NCBI GenBank assembly: GCA_900550935.1
Contig: URUD01000033.1
Location: 1 to 32,944, forward strand
Length of the DNA stretch: 32,944 nucleotides
DNA from: an uncultured Roseburia sp.
GTDB lineage: Bacteria; Bacillota; Clostridia; Lachnospirales; Lachnospiraceae
Reading direction: 5' to 3'
Below the pieces are notes generated by a model. It did no database searches. It was not told where the DNA came from and saw only the letters and a list, made by a program, of their open reading frames with translations. Shown here piece after piece: positions 25,236-32,921 of the stretch. Made by a program: the position numbers and the translations under genes. How positions within the stretch are numbered: the first letter of the stretch is position 1; each line of letters opens with the position of its first letter.

Positions 25236-26603
25236 TTGCATATGATAGTATGCCGGAGATACCTTTGGCTAGTAACAGCGTTTGATATTAAGGCGGATGT
25301 GCTTGTTTCAATCGCACTTATCGCATCCATTTGTATCGGGGAAGATTTTGCAGCAGGCGAGGTGGCATTTATCATGCAGCTTGGAGGACTCTTAGAAGAA
25401 CTAACTGTTGCAAAGGCAAGAGTCGGGATTGAAAAACTGGTGCATCTGACACCGCAGACGGCAAGACGTATTCTGGCAGGAAAAGAGGAAATCATTCCGG
25501 CAGAAAAAGTGCAGGTGGGCGATATTCTGTGGGTGCTTCCGGGAGAGACGGTTCCGGTGGATGGTATCATTACGACAGGAGAGACTTCGGTCAATCAGGC
25601 AGTTATGACAGGAGAATCCCTTCCGGTCGATAAGGCGGCAGGGGATGAGGTGTCTTCCGGTGTGGTCAATCAGTTTGGGTCATTTGAAATGAAGGCAACC
25701 AGAGTGGGAGAGGACAGTTCCATCCAGAGAATGATCCGTCTGGTCCAGTCAGCGGATGCAGGAAAGGCAAAGATCGTGGGGATCGCAGACCGGTTTGCAA
25801 CCTGGATTGTTGTCATTGCATTGTCGACGGCAGCTCTGACCTGGCTTTTCAGCGGAGAGATCATCCGGGCGGTCACGATCTTAGTTGTATTTTGCCCATG
25901 TGCCCTTGTGCTTGCAACACCGACCGCGATCATGGCGGCGATCGGAAATGCGACCAAAGAGCTGCTTTTGGAAACGGAGAAAGAATTGAAAAAAGGCTGC
26001 ACAATGATCTATGTGGCTGTGGACGGCATGATCGCAGGCTATCTGGCACTTTCGGATACGATAAGGGAAGAAAGCACGGATATGGTAGACTGCCTGAAGG
26101 AATTGAGCGTAGAGCCGGTATTGCTGACCGGAGACCATGAAAATGCAGCATTGTCCATGGCAGAGCAGCTTCATATCAAAGAGGTCCATGCAGACTGTCT
26201 GCCGGCAGATAAACTGAAACACATTGAAACCTATCAGAAAAAGGATGAAAAAGTGTGCATGATCGGAGACGGGATCAACGATGCCCCGGCATTAAAACGG
26301 GCAGATGTCGGAATTGCGATGGGAGGCATCGGAAGCGATATTGCTGTTGATGCAGCAGACATTGTTCTGGTGGATGATGAGGTAAAAGAACTGCCACATC
26401 TGATCGCCTTATCCAAACGGATGATGATCACGATCAAATGCAATATGAGTTTTTCCATGGCATTAAATTTTGTTGCGATCGTGCTTGCGATGACCGGTAT
26501 TTTAAATCCGGTTGTGGGAGCGTTAGTCCATAACGCAGGCTCTGTTCTGGTCATTATCAATTCCGCCTGGCTGTTAAAATGGAAGTTTAGAAAAAGTTTA
26601 TAA
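25236..26603 (+). pseudogene. Deleted P1B-type heavy-metal ATPase remnant
   Basis: The 455-codon frame clearly derives from a CadA/ZntA/CopA-type metal efflux ATPase. It keeps the actuator motif TGES (residues 125-128), the membrane metal site CPC (220-222) in FCPCALVLATP, the hinge motif GDGINDAPAL and the last two membrane helices. It lacks the phosphorylated aspartate: right after AAIGNATK (near 25957) the sequence jumps to LLLETEKELKKGCTMIYVAVDG, omitting the DKTGT loop and most of the nucleotide domain, an estimated 150-200 residues. The N-terminus (metal-binding domain and first helices) is also missing, and the opening MHMIVCRRYLW looks frameshifted. Without DKTGT it cannot run the ATPase cycle. 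The frame is otherwise uninterrupted, suggesting recent loss. No good ribosome binding site precedes the TTG at 25236 or the ATG at 25242. Confidence 0.88.
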
Positions 26604-26609
26604 AAATTA

Positions 26610-26636
26610 TTAGCACTCACTATTGACGAGTGCTAA
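26610..26636 (+). promoter_or_regulatory. CIRCE element (HrcA operator)
   Basis: TTAGCACTC (26610-26618), nine bases, and GAGTGCTAA (26628-26636) are a perfect match to the CIRCE inverted repeat. It overlaps the -35 of the hsp20 promoter, so HrcA repression released by heat shock is expected. Confidence 0.96.
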
Positions 26637-26651
26637 TAAAAGTGTTATATT
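26623..26651 (+). promoter_or_regulatory. Sigma-A promoter of hsp20
   Basis: TTGACG (26623-26628) and TATATT (26646-26651) are 17 bp apart. The -35 lies in the spacer and right arm of the CIRCE element. Confidence 0.75.
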
Positions 26652-26682
26652 AGGTTCAGAACAAAGGAAGGAGAGATGACAT

Positions 26683-27114
26683 ATGATGATGCCTAGTATT
26701 TTTGGAGAAACTTTTTTAAATGATTTTTTTGATTTCCCGGTATACGATCAGGGAGTAAATGATAAGACCAGTGGATTGATGAAAACAGATATCATGGAAA
26801 ATGAAAAGGATTATGAAATCGTCATGGATCTGCCGGGGTTCAAAAAAGATGAGATCAAAGGGGAACTGAAAGATGGTTACCTGATCATCACAGCAGCAAG
26901 AGAACAGAAAGAGGAGAAAAAAGACAGCAAAGGCAATTATATCCGCAGGGAGCGTTACCGTGGTAATTGCAGCAGAAGCTTTTATGTAGGAGACTACATG
27001 AGACAGGAAGATATCAAGGCGAAGTTCGAAAACGGAACATTGAAGCTGACGGTTCCAAAACAGGAAGCAAGACCGGAAGTGGAGAGAGCAAAATGTATCG
27101 CCATTGAAGGATAA
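26683..27114 (+). CDS. Small heat-shock protein (Hsp20/alpha-crystallin)
   Basis: This is an ATP-independent holdase that binds unfolding proteins under stress. The 143-residue protein has a short N-terminal arm (MMMPSIFGETFLNDFFDFP), an alpha-crystallin domain (about 35-135: YEIVMDLPGFKKDEIKGELKDGYLIITAAR, then RRERYRGNCSRSFYVG and FENGTLKLTVPK) and a short tail. ATGs at 26683, 26686 and 26689 are all possible; AAGGAAGGAG lies upstream. The perfect CIRCE element overlapping its promoter places it in the HrcA regulon, which is notable because CIRCE more commonly controls groESL and dnaK operons. A terminator follows, so most transcripts probably end before the DnaJ-like gene. Confidence 0.95.
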   Translation: MMMPSIFGETFLNDFFDFPVYDQGVNDKTSGLMKTDIMENEKDYEIVMDLPGFKKDEIKGELKDGYLIITAAREQKEEKKDSKGNYIRRERYRGNCSRSFYVGDYMRQEDIKAKFENGTLKLTVPKQEARPEVERAKCIAIEG

Positions 27115-27129
27115 TATAGAAGACAAAGC

Positions 27130-27160
27130 AAAGAGGGGCGGTATCGCTCCTCTTTTGTTG
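27130..27160 (+). terminator. Terminator after hsp20
   Basis: AAAGAGGGGCG (27130-27140) pairs with CGCTCCTCTTT (27145-27155), an 11-bp stem with one wobble and the loop GTAT, followed by T-rich sequence (TTGTTG). Confidence 0.75.
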
Positions 27161-27214
27161 TGAGAACAGAATAGATTTTATCATTTTGAGAAAAGCTTGG
27201 AGGTGATGAGTACC

Positions 27215-28123
27215 ATGACACAGAAAAAGGATTATTATGAAGTACTTGGTGTGCAAAAGGGTGCAGATGCTTCTGCCATAAAAAAGGCATACCGGAAACT
27301 GGCGAAGAAGTACCATCCTGACACCAATGCGGGAAATCCACAGGCAGAGCAGAAATTTAAAGAAGTGACAGAGGCATATACCGTTTTAAGCGACCCGGAA
27401 AAGAGAAAACTGTATGATACCTACGGTCCGATGGCATTTGAAGAGGGATTTTCCAAAGAAGCAGCCGACCGTGCAGGAAGAACCGGTGGATATTCGACCT
27501 TCCATTTTGGAGGGGATGAGAATGATGGCTGGTGGGGCGATATGTTTGACCAGTTTTTTGGCAGGGAACACCGCTCGGGTGGGTACTGGGATGAAGTCCG
27601 ACGTGGAAGTGATGCACGGGCGCAGGTAAGCATCCATTTTGATGAGGCGGCACTTGGATGTGAAAAAGTGATCCGTTTAAAGAAAGAGGACGGAAGCGAG
27701 ACAAGACTGAAAGTGCAGATCCCGGCAGGTATTGATGATGGCGGGACAATCCGGCTGCGTGGAAAAGGAAACGCAGGAAGTGATGGCAGGGCGGGAGATC
27801 TGCTTCTGACAGTAAAGATCATTCCAAAAGAAGGCTATGAGCGAAAGGGAATGGATGTCTATACAAAAGTAAAGATCCCATACGAGGTAGCCGCACTTGG
27901 CGGAAAAACACGGATACATACGTTAAACGGAGACGTGGAATGTAACATCAAAGAGGGAACACAGGATGGAACTAAGATCCGGCTGCGCGGAAAAGGAATC
28001 GTATCCATGAGAGATCCGTCCGTTCATGGTGATCTGTATGCTGTGGTGCAGATCGCGGTGCCAAAATATTTAAGTCCACAGGCAAAAGAAAAATTAAAAG
28101 AATACAGCAGATTATGCAGCTGA
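27215..28123 (+). CDS. DnaJ-like co-chaperone without zinc finger (CbpA type)
   Basis: J-domain proteins stimulate the DnaK ATPase and deliver clients. The 302-residue protein has a J domain (3-70) with the essential HPD in KKYHPDTN, a Gly/Phe/Trp-rich linker (about 85-135) and two C-terminal substrate-binding domains (LKVQIPAGIDDGGTIRLRGKG and MDVYTKVKIPYEVAALGGKTRIHTLNGDV). The CxxCxGxG zinc-binding cysteines of true DnaJ are absent, so it is a class-B, CbpA-type protein. The ATG at 27215 is selected by a perfect GGAGGTGAT site at 27199-27207; the TTG at 27197 precedes that site. It lies 100 bp after the CIRCE-controlled hsp20 and may be reached by readthrough; no strong promoter of its own was seen. 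dnaK and grpE are not in the window. Confidence 0.92.
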   Translation: MTQKKDYYEVLGVQKGADASAIKKAYRKLAKKYHPDTNAGNPQAEQKFKEVTEAYTVLSDPEKRKLYDTYGPMAFEEGFSKEAADRAGRTGGYSTFHFGGDENDGWWGDMFDQFFGREHRSGGYWDEVRRGSDARAQVSIHFDEAALGCEKVIRLKKEDGSETRLKVQIPAGIDDGGTIRLRGKGNAGSDGRAGDLLLTVKIIPKEGYERKGMDVYTKVKIPYEVAALGGKTRIHTLNGDVECNIKEGTQDGTKIRLRGKGIVSMRDPSVHGDLYAVVQIAVPKYLSPQAKEKLKEYSRLCS

Positions 28124-28164
28124 AGCGAAACTCTTTGATAAAAAAAATCAGTAGAAAAGAAATG

Positions 28165-28194
28165 CTTGCGAAAACTCCAAAGGTATGTTTATAA
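28165..28194 (+). promoter_or_regulatory. Promoter of eno
   Basis: TTGCGA (28165-28170) and the perfect TATAAT (28189-28194) are 18 bp apart. Transcription would start near 28201, leaving a leader of about 110 nt. Confidence 0.65.
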
Positions 28195-28235
28195 TAACTT
28201 TGGTTAGATAAAACTAACTATAGTGTAAATCATTT

Positions 28236-28282
28236 CAGGACTCCTCTTCGGAAGAAATCGACACTTCCGAAGAAGGCGCCTG
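28236..28282 (+). promoter_or_regulatory. Structured leader hairpin upstream of eno
   Basis: TCTTCGGAAG (28245-28254) pairs perfectly with CTTCCGAAGA (28264-28273) around a 9-nt loop. The helix can extend with CC/GG past one bulged A, and then with CAGG (28236-28239) against CCTG (28279-28282). No T-run follows, so it is not a classical terminator; it ends about 30 nt before the eno start and may stabilise or control the mRNA. Confidence 0.6.
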
Positions 28283-28312
28283 GCAATCGTGAAAGAGAGG
28301 AAACACAGGGAT

Positions 28313-29611
28313 ATGAACTATTTGGAGATTGAGAAAGTAATCGGAAGAGAGATATTAGATTCCAGAGGAAATCCTACGGTAGAGGCAGAGGTTTATCTGG
28401 CAGATGGCACCATTGGAAGAGGTATGGCACCGAGCGGAGCCTCAACCGGAGAGTTTGAAGCATTAGAACTAAGGGATGGAGACAAAAACCGCTACCTTGG
28501 AAAAGGAGTTTCCAAAGCGGTGGAAAACATAAATACGATCATCAATGATACTTTAGAGGGAATGGATGCTTCTGATATCTACGGCATTGATGCAGCAATG
28601 ATCAAAGCAGATGGAACAAGTGACAAATCAAAACTTGGAGCCAATGCTATCCTTGCAGTTTCCATTGCGGCAGCAAGAGCAGCATCTATTTCACTGGATA
28701 TTCCACTGTACCGCTTCTTGGGTGGTATTTCCGGAAATCGTCTTCCGGTTCCAATGATGAATATTTTAAATGGTGGTGCACATGCGGCAAATACAGTGGA
28801 CGTGCAGGAATTTATGATCATGCCGGTAGGTGCATCCAGTTTTAAAGAGTGCTTAAGATGGTGTGCAGAAGTCTTTCATGCACTGGCAGCTCTTTTAAAG
28901 AGCAAAGGACTTGCAACTTCCGTTGGTGATGAGGGAGGTTTTGCACCGGACCTTGCATCCGATGAGGAAGCAATCGAATATATTTTACAGGCGATCCAAA
29001 ATGCAGGTTATGAGCCTGGAAAAGATTTCAGGATCGCAATGGATGCAGCATCCTCCGAGTGGAAAGGGGAAAAGAAAGGCGAGTACATACTGCCAAAAGC
29101 AGGTACAAAATTCACCTCAGAAGAACTGATCGCACACTGGAAAAAACTGGTTGAGAAATACCCGATCATTTCCATAGAAGATGCGTTAGACGAAGAAGAC
29201 TGGGAAGGCTGGCAGAAACTGACAAAAGAGTTAGGTGATAAAGTACAGCTGGTCGGAGACGATTTATTTGTAACGAATACCAAACGTCTTGCCAAAGGAA
29301 TCTCACTTGGATGTGGAAATTCCATTCTGATCAAATTAAACCAGATCGGTTCCGTATCAGAGACTTTAGAGGCAATCAAGATGGCGCATCAGGCAGGCTA
29401 TACCGCAATTTCATCCCACCGTTCTGGCGAGACAGAGGACACCACGATCGCGGATCTTGCAGTTGCATTAAATACCTGCCAGATAAAGACAGGAGCACCG
29501 AGCAGAACCGAGCGCGTGGCAAAGTACAATCAGCTTCTCCGCATTGAAGAAGAACTGGGAGAGGCAGCAGTATACCCGGGCATGAACGCATTCCATGTAA
29601 AAAGAGACTGA
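28313..29611 (+). CDS. eno: Enolase
   Basis: Enolase converts 2-phosphoglycerate to phosphoenolpyruvate in glycolysis. The ATG at 28313 gives 432 residues, and places the catalytic lysine of ILIKLNQIGS at residue 341, the same length and number as E. coli enolase; a GTG at 28289 would add eight residues and directly abut the leader hairpin. Other signatures are GREILDSRGNPTVEAEV, SGASTGEFEA, GDEGGFAPDL, the metal ligand segments SIEDALDEEDWEGW and VGDDLFVTN, and SHRSGETEDTTIADLAV. AGAGAGG and AGGG lie upstream of the start. It is monocistronic with a strong promoter, a structured leader and two hairpins after the stop. Confidence 0.96.
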   Translation: MNYLEIEKVIGREILDSRGNPTVEAEVYLADGTIGRGMAPSGASTGEFEALELRDGDKNRYLGKGVSKAVENINTIINDTLEGMDASDIYGIDAAMIKADGTSDKSKLGANAILAVSIAAARAASISLDIPLYRFLGGISGNRLPVPMMNILNGGAHAANTVDVQEFMIMPVGASSFKECLRWCAEVFHALAALLKSKGLATSVGDEGGFAPDLASDEEAIEYILQAIQNAGYEPGKDFRIAMDAASSEWKGEKKGEYILPKAGTKFTSEELIAHWKKLVEKYPIISIEDALDEEDWEGWQKLTKELGDKVQLVGDDLFVTNTKRLAKGISLGCGNSILIKLNQIGSVSETLEAIKMAHQAGYTAISSHRSGETEDTTIADLAVALNTCQIKTGAPSRTERVAKYNQLLRIEEELGEAAVYPGMNAFHVKRD

Positions 29612-29656
29612 TCATGATAATAGAATGCACGCTCCGCAAACATTCTATTATTATGA
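29612..29656 (+). other. Long hairpin directly after the eno stop codon
   Basis: TCATGATAATAGAATG (29612-29627) pairs with CATTCTATTATTATGA (29641-29656), a 16-bp stem with one wobble and a 13-nt loop, beginning at the base after the stop. It is AT-rich with no T-run, so it may serve as a 3' stabiliser rather than a terminator. Confidence 0.6.
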
Positions 29657-29668
29657 ATAAATAAGGCA

Positions 29669-29702
29669 GGGGATGGGAGAAAAAACTCCCATCCCCGATT
29701 TT
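29669..29702 (+). terminator. Terminator of eno
   Basis: GGGGATGGGAG (29669-29679) pairs perfectly with CTCCCATCCCC (29686-29696), an 11-bp GC-rich stem with an A6 loop, followed by GATTTT. The T-run is short but the stem is very stable. Confidence 0.8.
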
Positions 29703-29797
29703 GCATTTATGGCAGATCCACAGAGTGTGACAGCCAGTATGAAAAATCAGTAAACCGCTAAGAATGACATAAGAACCAACATAACCTCTCTTTCCGG

Positions 29798-29825
29798 TTG
29801 CACAAAAAAAAAGAGATGGTATAAT
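29798..29825 (+). promoter_or_regulatory. Promoter of the trkA leader
   Basis: TTGCAC (29798-29803) and a perfect TATAAT (29820-29825) are 16 bp apart, with an A-rich spacer. Transcription would start near 29832 and run through the palindromes and repeats into trkA, giving a leader of about 235 nt. Confidence 0.65.
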
Positions 29826-29851
29826 GTGAATAGCAATGAGCAGTGTCCGGA

Positions 29852-29901
29852 CTCCGCTAACGAGGGAATCGTGCTCGCACGGTATTCCATCGTTAGCGGA
29901 G
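29852..29901. repeat. 50-bp palindromic element in the trkA leader
   Basis: CTCCGCTAACGA (29852-29863) and TCGTTAGCGGAG (29890-29901) are perfect 12-bp arms. Inside them GGAAT (29865-29869) pairs with ATTCC (29884-29888) and GTGC (29871-29874) with GCAC (29877-29880). The nested design looks like an interspersed REP-like element or an RNA structure. Confidence 0.75.
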
Positions 29902-29909
29902 AACGGATA

Positions 29910-29956
29910 GGGCGAATGCCCCCAAGGCTGCAAAATCTTTGATTTCGCAGCCTTGG
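29910..29956. repeat. Second hairpin cluster in the trkA leader
   Basis: A small GGGC/GCCC stem (29910-29921) is followed by CCAAGGCTGC (29922-29931) pairing perfectly with GCAGCCTTGG (29947-29956). The helix continues for five more pairs after one mismatch, closing on a TTT loop. No T-run follows, so simple termination is unlikely. Confidence 0.7.
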
Positions 29957-30022
29957 CACGGCGAATGCGTGAAATACACGGCGAATGTGTGAATGCGAAT
30001 GCGTGAATGCGAATGTGTGTAA
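29957..30022 (+). repeat. Tandem 14-bp repeats just upstream of trkA
   Basis: Four copies of a unit close to GCGAATGYGTGAAT start at 29961, 29981, 29995 and 30009; the first is stretched to 20 bp. The 11-mer CACGGCGAATG occurs at 29957 and 29977, and a further GCGAATG lies at 29912. They end 45 bp before trkA. The regular spacing suggests a protein-binding array or slippage-prone DNA. Confidence 0.7.
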
Positions 30023-30067
30023 GCACGCAAGTGAACGAAGTAAGAACAGATAGGAGTTTTCACAGAG

Positions 30068-31429
30068 ATGAGAATTATCATAGCGGGAGACGGAAAAGTC
30101 GGCTCCACATTGACAAAACAGCTTTCTGCGGAGGGCTATGACATTACACTGGTGGATGCAAATCCCAAGGTTTTAGCCGCAATGGAAGAGACTTACGATA
30201 TTATGGCAGTACAGGGAAACTGTGCCACAATGGAAGTATTAGAACAGGCCGGTGTGGGAGAGGCGGATCTTCTGATCGCAGCGACAAGTGCAGATGAGAT
30301 CAACTTACTCTGCTGTCTGACTGCACATGGGATGAACAAAAATCTGCATACGATAGCGAGGATAAGAAATCCGGAATATACAGACCAGATCGTAAAGATG
30401 CGCGATACGTTTGCGCTTTCTCTTACCGTAAATCCGGAAAAACAGGCGGCAGAAGAGATCGGACGACTGTTAAAATATCCGGGATTTTTAAAGAGAGATA
30501 CTTTTGCCAAGGGAAGAGTGGAGATCGTAGAGCTGCGCGTGGATAAAAACAGCAAACTCTGTAACCAGCCGTTAAATGATCTGGATTCCATTATCAAGTG
30601 CAAGGTACTTGTCTGTTCCGTATTGCGGAACGGAACTGCCGTGGCTCCGGATGGTAATTTCGTTCTGCTCGAGGGCGACCGCATTTTTGTAACAGCATCG
30701 TCTGACAATCTGACGATCCTGTTAAAGAGTCTTGATATCATTACACATAAAGTAAAAAGGGTAATGCTCTGCGGAGGTGGCAGAGTCAGCTATTACCTTG
30801 CCAAAATATTAGAGAAGAACGGAATTTCCGTACAGCTGATCGAACGGGATTACGACCGGTGTGTCCAGTTATCTGCCATGCTGCCGGGCGTCTGTGTTGT
30901 GCACGGGGATGCGAGCAGTGAGCGGATGTTAGACAGTGAAGGAATCGCAGACTGTGATGCCTTAGTAACACTGACCGGACTGGATGAACTGAACATGGTA
31001 ATTTCTTTATATGGAACAAGCTGTGGGGTACCGCAGATCATTACGAAGGTGGGACGTGTAGGAAACAGCCATATCTTAAACAGTCTTTCCATCGGAAGTA
31101 TTATCAGTCCGAAAGATCTGTGTTGTAACACGATCGTGCGTTATGTCCGTGCAATGAAAAACCAGACCGGGGCAGCACTTTCTGTACATTCCATTGCGGA
31201 TGGTCAGATGGAGGCAGTGGAGTTTAAGGTAGACAAAAATACCAGACATATCGGGGAGCCGTTAAAGACATTGAAAACGAAAAAGAACGTCCTGATCGTC
31301 TGCATTACGCACAACTCCAAACAGGAGATCCCAAGCGGTGAATCGTTCTATCAGATCGGGGATACCGTGATCATTGTTACGAGCGTGAATAAAGTCATGT
31401 ATCAGTTGAACGATATTTTTGAAGAGTAG
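30068..31429 (+). CDS. trkA: Trk potassium uptake regulatory subunit TrkA
   Basis: TrkA is the cytosolic NAD(H)/nucleotide-binding ring that gates the TrkH potassium channel. The 453-residue protein has the duplicated plan: RCK_N (1-125, IIAGDGKVGSTLTKQL with LVDANP), RCK_C (about 140-225), a second RCK_N (about 230-350, VMLCGGGRVSYYLAKIL with LIERDY) and a second RCK_C (about 365-453). In the second Rossmann motif the last Gly is replaced by Ser, which may alter nucleotide binding. AGGAG lies about 11 bases before the ATG. It is followed 16 bp later by trkH and preceded by an unusual repeat-rich leader. Confidence 0.95.
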   Translation: MRIIIAGDGKVGSTLTKQLSAEGYDITLVDANPKVLAAMEETYDIMAVQGNCATMEVLEQAGVGEADLLIAATSADEINLLCCLTAHGMNKNLHTIARIRNPEYTDQIVKMRDTFALSLTVNPEKQAAEEIGRLLKYPGFLKRDTFAKGRVEIVELRVDKNSKLCNQPLNDLDSIIKCKVLVCSVLRNGTAVAPDGNFVLLEGDRIFVTASSDNLTILLKSLDIITHKVKRVMLCGGGRVSYYLAKILEKNGISVQLIERDYDRCVQLSAMLPGVCVVHGDASSERMLDSEGIADCDALVTLTGLDELNMVISLYGTSCGVPQIITKVGRVGNSHILNSLSIGSIISPKDLCCNTIVRYVRAMKNQTGAALSVHSIADGQMEAVEFKVDKNTRHIGEPLKTLKTKKNVLIVCITHNSKQEIPSGESFYQIGDTVIIVTSVNKVMYQLNDIFEE

Positions 31430-31445
31430 GTATAGGTAACAGAAA

Positions 31446-32921
31446 ATGAATTATAAAATGATGCGAAAATTTATCGGAAAGATTCTGCTGGCAGAAGCGG
31501 CATTTTTAGTGCCGGCAATGCTGATCAGTTTGTTTTTCCGGGAAACAAAAGTGGTTGTGGCGTTCCTTGAAACGTTAGTTTTACTGCTTATTGTTTCCGG
31601 CATTTTACTCCATGGGGCAAAGGATGCAAAACGCGGATTTTATGCAAGAGAGGGAATGGTCTGCGTTGGTATGAGCTGGATCATTATGAGTATCTTAGGG
31701 TGTTTTCCGTTTTTCTTTTCCGGTGCAATACCAAACTATATTGATGCGTTGTTTGAGATAGTGTCAGGTTTCACGACAACAGGAGCCTCTATTTTACCGG
31801 AAGTGGAGAGTATGCCAAAGGGTCTGCTCTACTGGAGGAGTTTCAGCCACTGGGTAGGAGGAATGGGAGTGCTGGTATTCCTTCTTGCAGTGTCCGGCGG
31901 AGATGAGCGGAGCAAGGGATTTACCATGCATCTGCTCCGTGCAGAGAGCCCGGGACCAAAGGTTGGAAAACTTGTACCGCGTATGAAACAGACGGCAGAG
32001 ATCTTATACCTGATGTATATTTTACTTACCATTATAAATATCGTATTCCTTCTGATCGGAAGAATGCCATTATTTGATGCACTCTGTACTGCATTTGGTA
32101 CGGCGGGAACCGGTGGCTTTGGTATTAAAAACGACAGTATCGCAAGCTACAGCCCTTACATTCAGAATGTCTGTACCGTTTTTATGCTGCTATTTGGTAT
32201 CAACTTCAGCTGTTATTATCTGCTGCTCATACGGCAGTTTAAGAGCGTGTTAAAAGACGAGGAACTGCGCCTTTATATTGGCATTATCGTGGGTAGTATT
32301 CTGCTTATTACATGGAATCTAAAAGGATATTATCCGACTATCCGGGAAACGGTGCACCACGTTGCTTTCCAGGTGGCGAGTATCGTCACTTCGACCGGAT
32401 ATGCGACGGCAGATTTTGATCTGTGGCCGGGATTTTCCAAGGCGATCCTGTTATGCCTGATGTTAGTGGGAGCCTGTGCAGGCAGTACAGGAGGTGGATT
32501 TAAATGTGGCAGACTGCTTTTGATCTTAAAGGATCTGCGCCGTAGTGTACAGCAGATCGTTCATCCGGGAAAAGTGCAGATCGTCCGTGTCAACGGAAGA
32601 ATGGTGGAGGAAAAAGTGCTCGAAAATACGAACGCTTATCTGTCTGCCTACGCGCTGATCATTGTTATCAGCTTTTTACTGATCTCGGTCGACGGATTTT
32701 CAATCACTACGAATATGTCAGCAGTATTTTCCTGTGTCAATAATATCGGACCGGGACTCGATGCCGTGGGACCTGTCTGCAATTACGGCGGATACAGCAT
32801 GTTTTCCAAGCTTGTCCTGATCATGGATATGCTGGCAGGACGTCTGGAGATTTTTCCGATTCTGATCCTGTTTTCAAGAACAACATGGAAACACAGCCTG
32901 CAAATAAAAAGTCAAGGCTAA
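31446..32921 (+). CDS. trkH: Trk potassium transporter membrane subunit TrkH
   Basis: TrkH is the potassium-conducting membrane subunit gated by TrkA. The 491-residue protein is complete and keeps four pore loops in order: SGFTTTGASIL, TAFGTAGTGGFGIKN, ASIVTSTGYATADFD and VNNIGPGLDAVG, each holding the selectivity-filter glycine. Ten or more hydrophobic helices surround them, and the cytoplasmic GACAGSTGGGFKCGR loop lies between the third and fourth repeats. A modest AGGTAA site precedes the ATG. Gene order trkA-trkH with 16 bp spacing indicates an operon and a functional pair. The gene ends 23 bp before the window edge, where nothing further can be called. Confidence 0.95.
   Translation: MNYKMMRKFIGKILLAEAAFLVPAMLISLFFRETKVVVAFLETLVLLLIVSGILLHGAKDAKRGFYAREGMVCVGMSWIIMSILGCFPFFFSGAIPNYIDALFEIVSGFTTTGASILPEVESMPKGLLYWRSFSHWVGGMGVLVFLLAVSGGDERSKGFTMHLLRAESPGPKVGKLVPRMKQTAEILYLMYILLTIINIVFLLIGRMPLFDALCTAFGTAGTGGFGIKNDSIASYSPYIQNVCTVFMLLFGINFSCYYLLLIRQFKSVLKDEELRLYIGIIVGSILLITWNLKGYYPTIRETVHHVAFQVASIVTSTGYATADFDLWPGFSKAILLCLMLVGACAGSTGGGFKCGRLLLILKDLRRSVQQIVHPGKVQIVRVNGRMVEEKVLENTNAYLSAYALIIVISFLLISVDGFSITTNMSAVFSCVNNIGPGLDAVGPVCNYGGYSMFSKLVLIMDMLAGRLEIFPILILFSRTTWKHSLQIKSQG

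Noticed and set aside
27215..28123. Canonical DnaJ
   Set aside because: The four CxxCxGxG zinc-binding repeats are missing, so it is a class-B J protein rather than DnaJ itself.
29957..30022. CRISPR-like array
   Set aside because: The units are 14 bp and nearly contiguous, with no unique spacers and no cas genes in the window.
29376..30026. A 216-codon minus-strand open frame over the end of eno and the trkA leader
   Set aside because: It overlaps enolase, runs through the terminator and palindromes, has low-complexity His/Phe/Arg composition created by the repeats, and matches no family.
29832..30067. c-di-AMP (ydaO) riboswitch upstream of trkA
   Set aside because: The expected conserved ydaO motifs could not be found; the stretch is dominated by simple palindromes and repeats. 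A covariance search would settle it.
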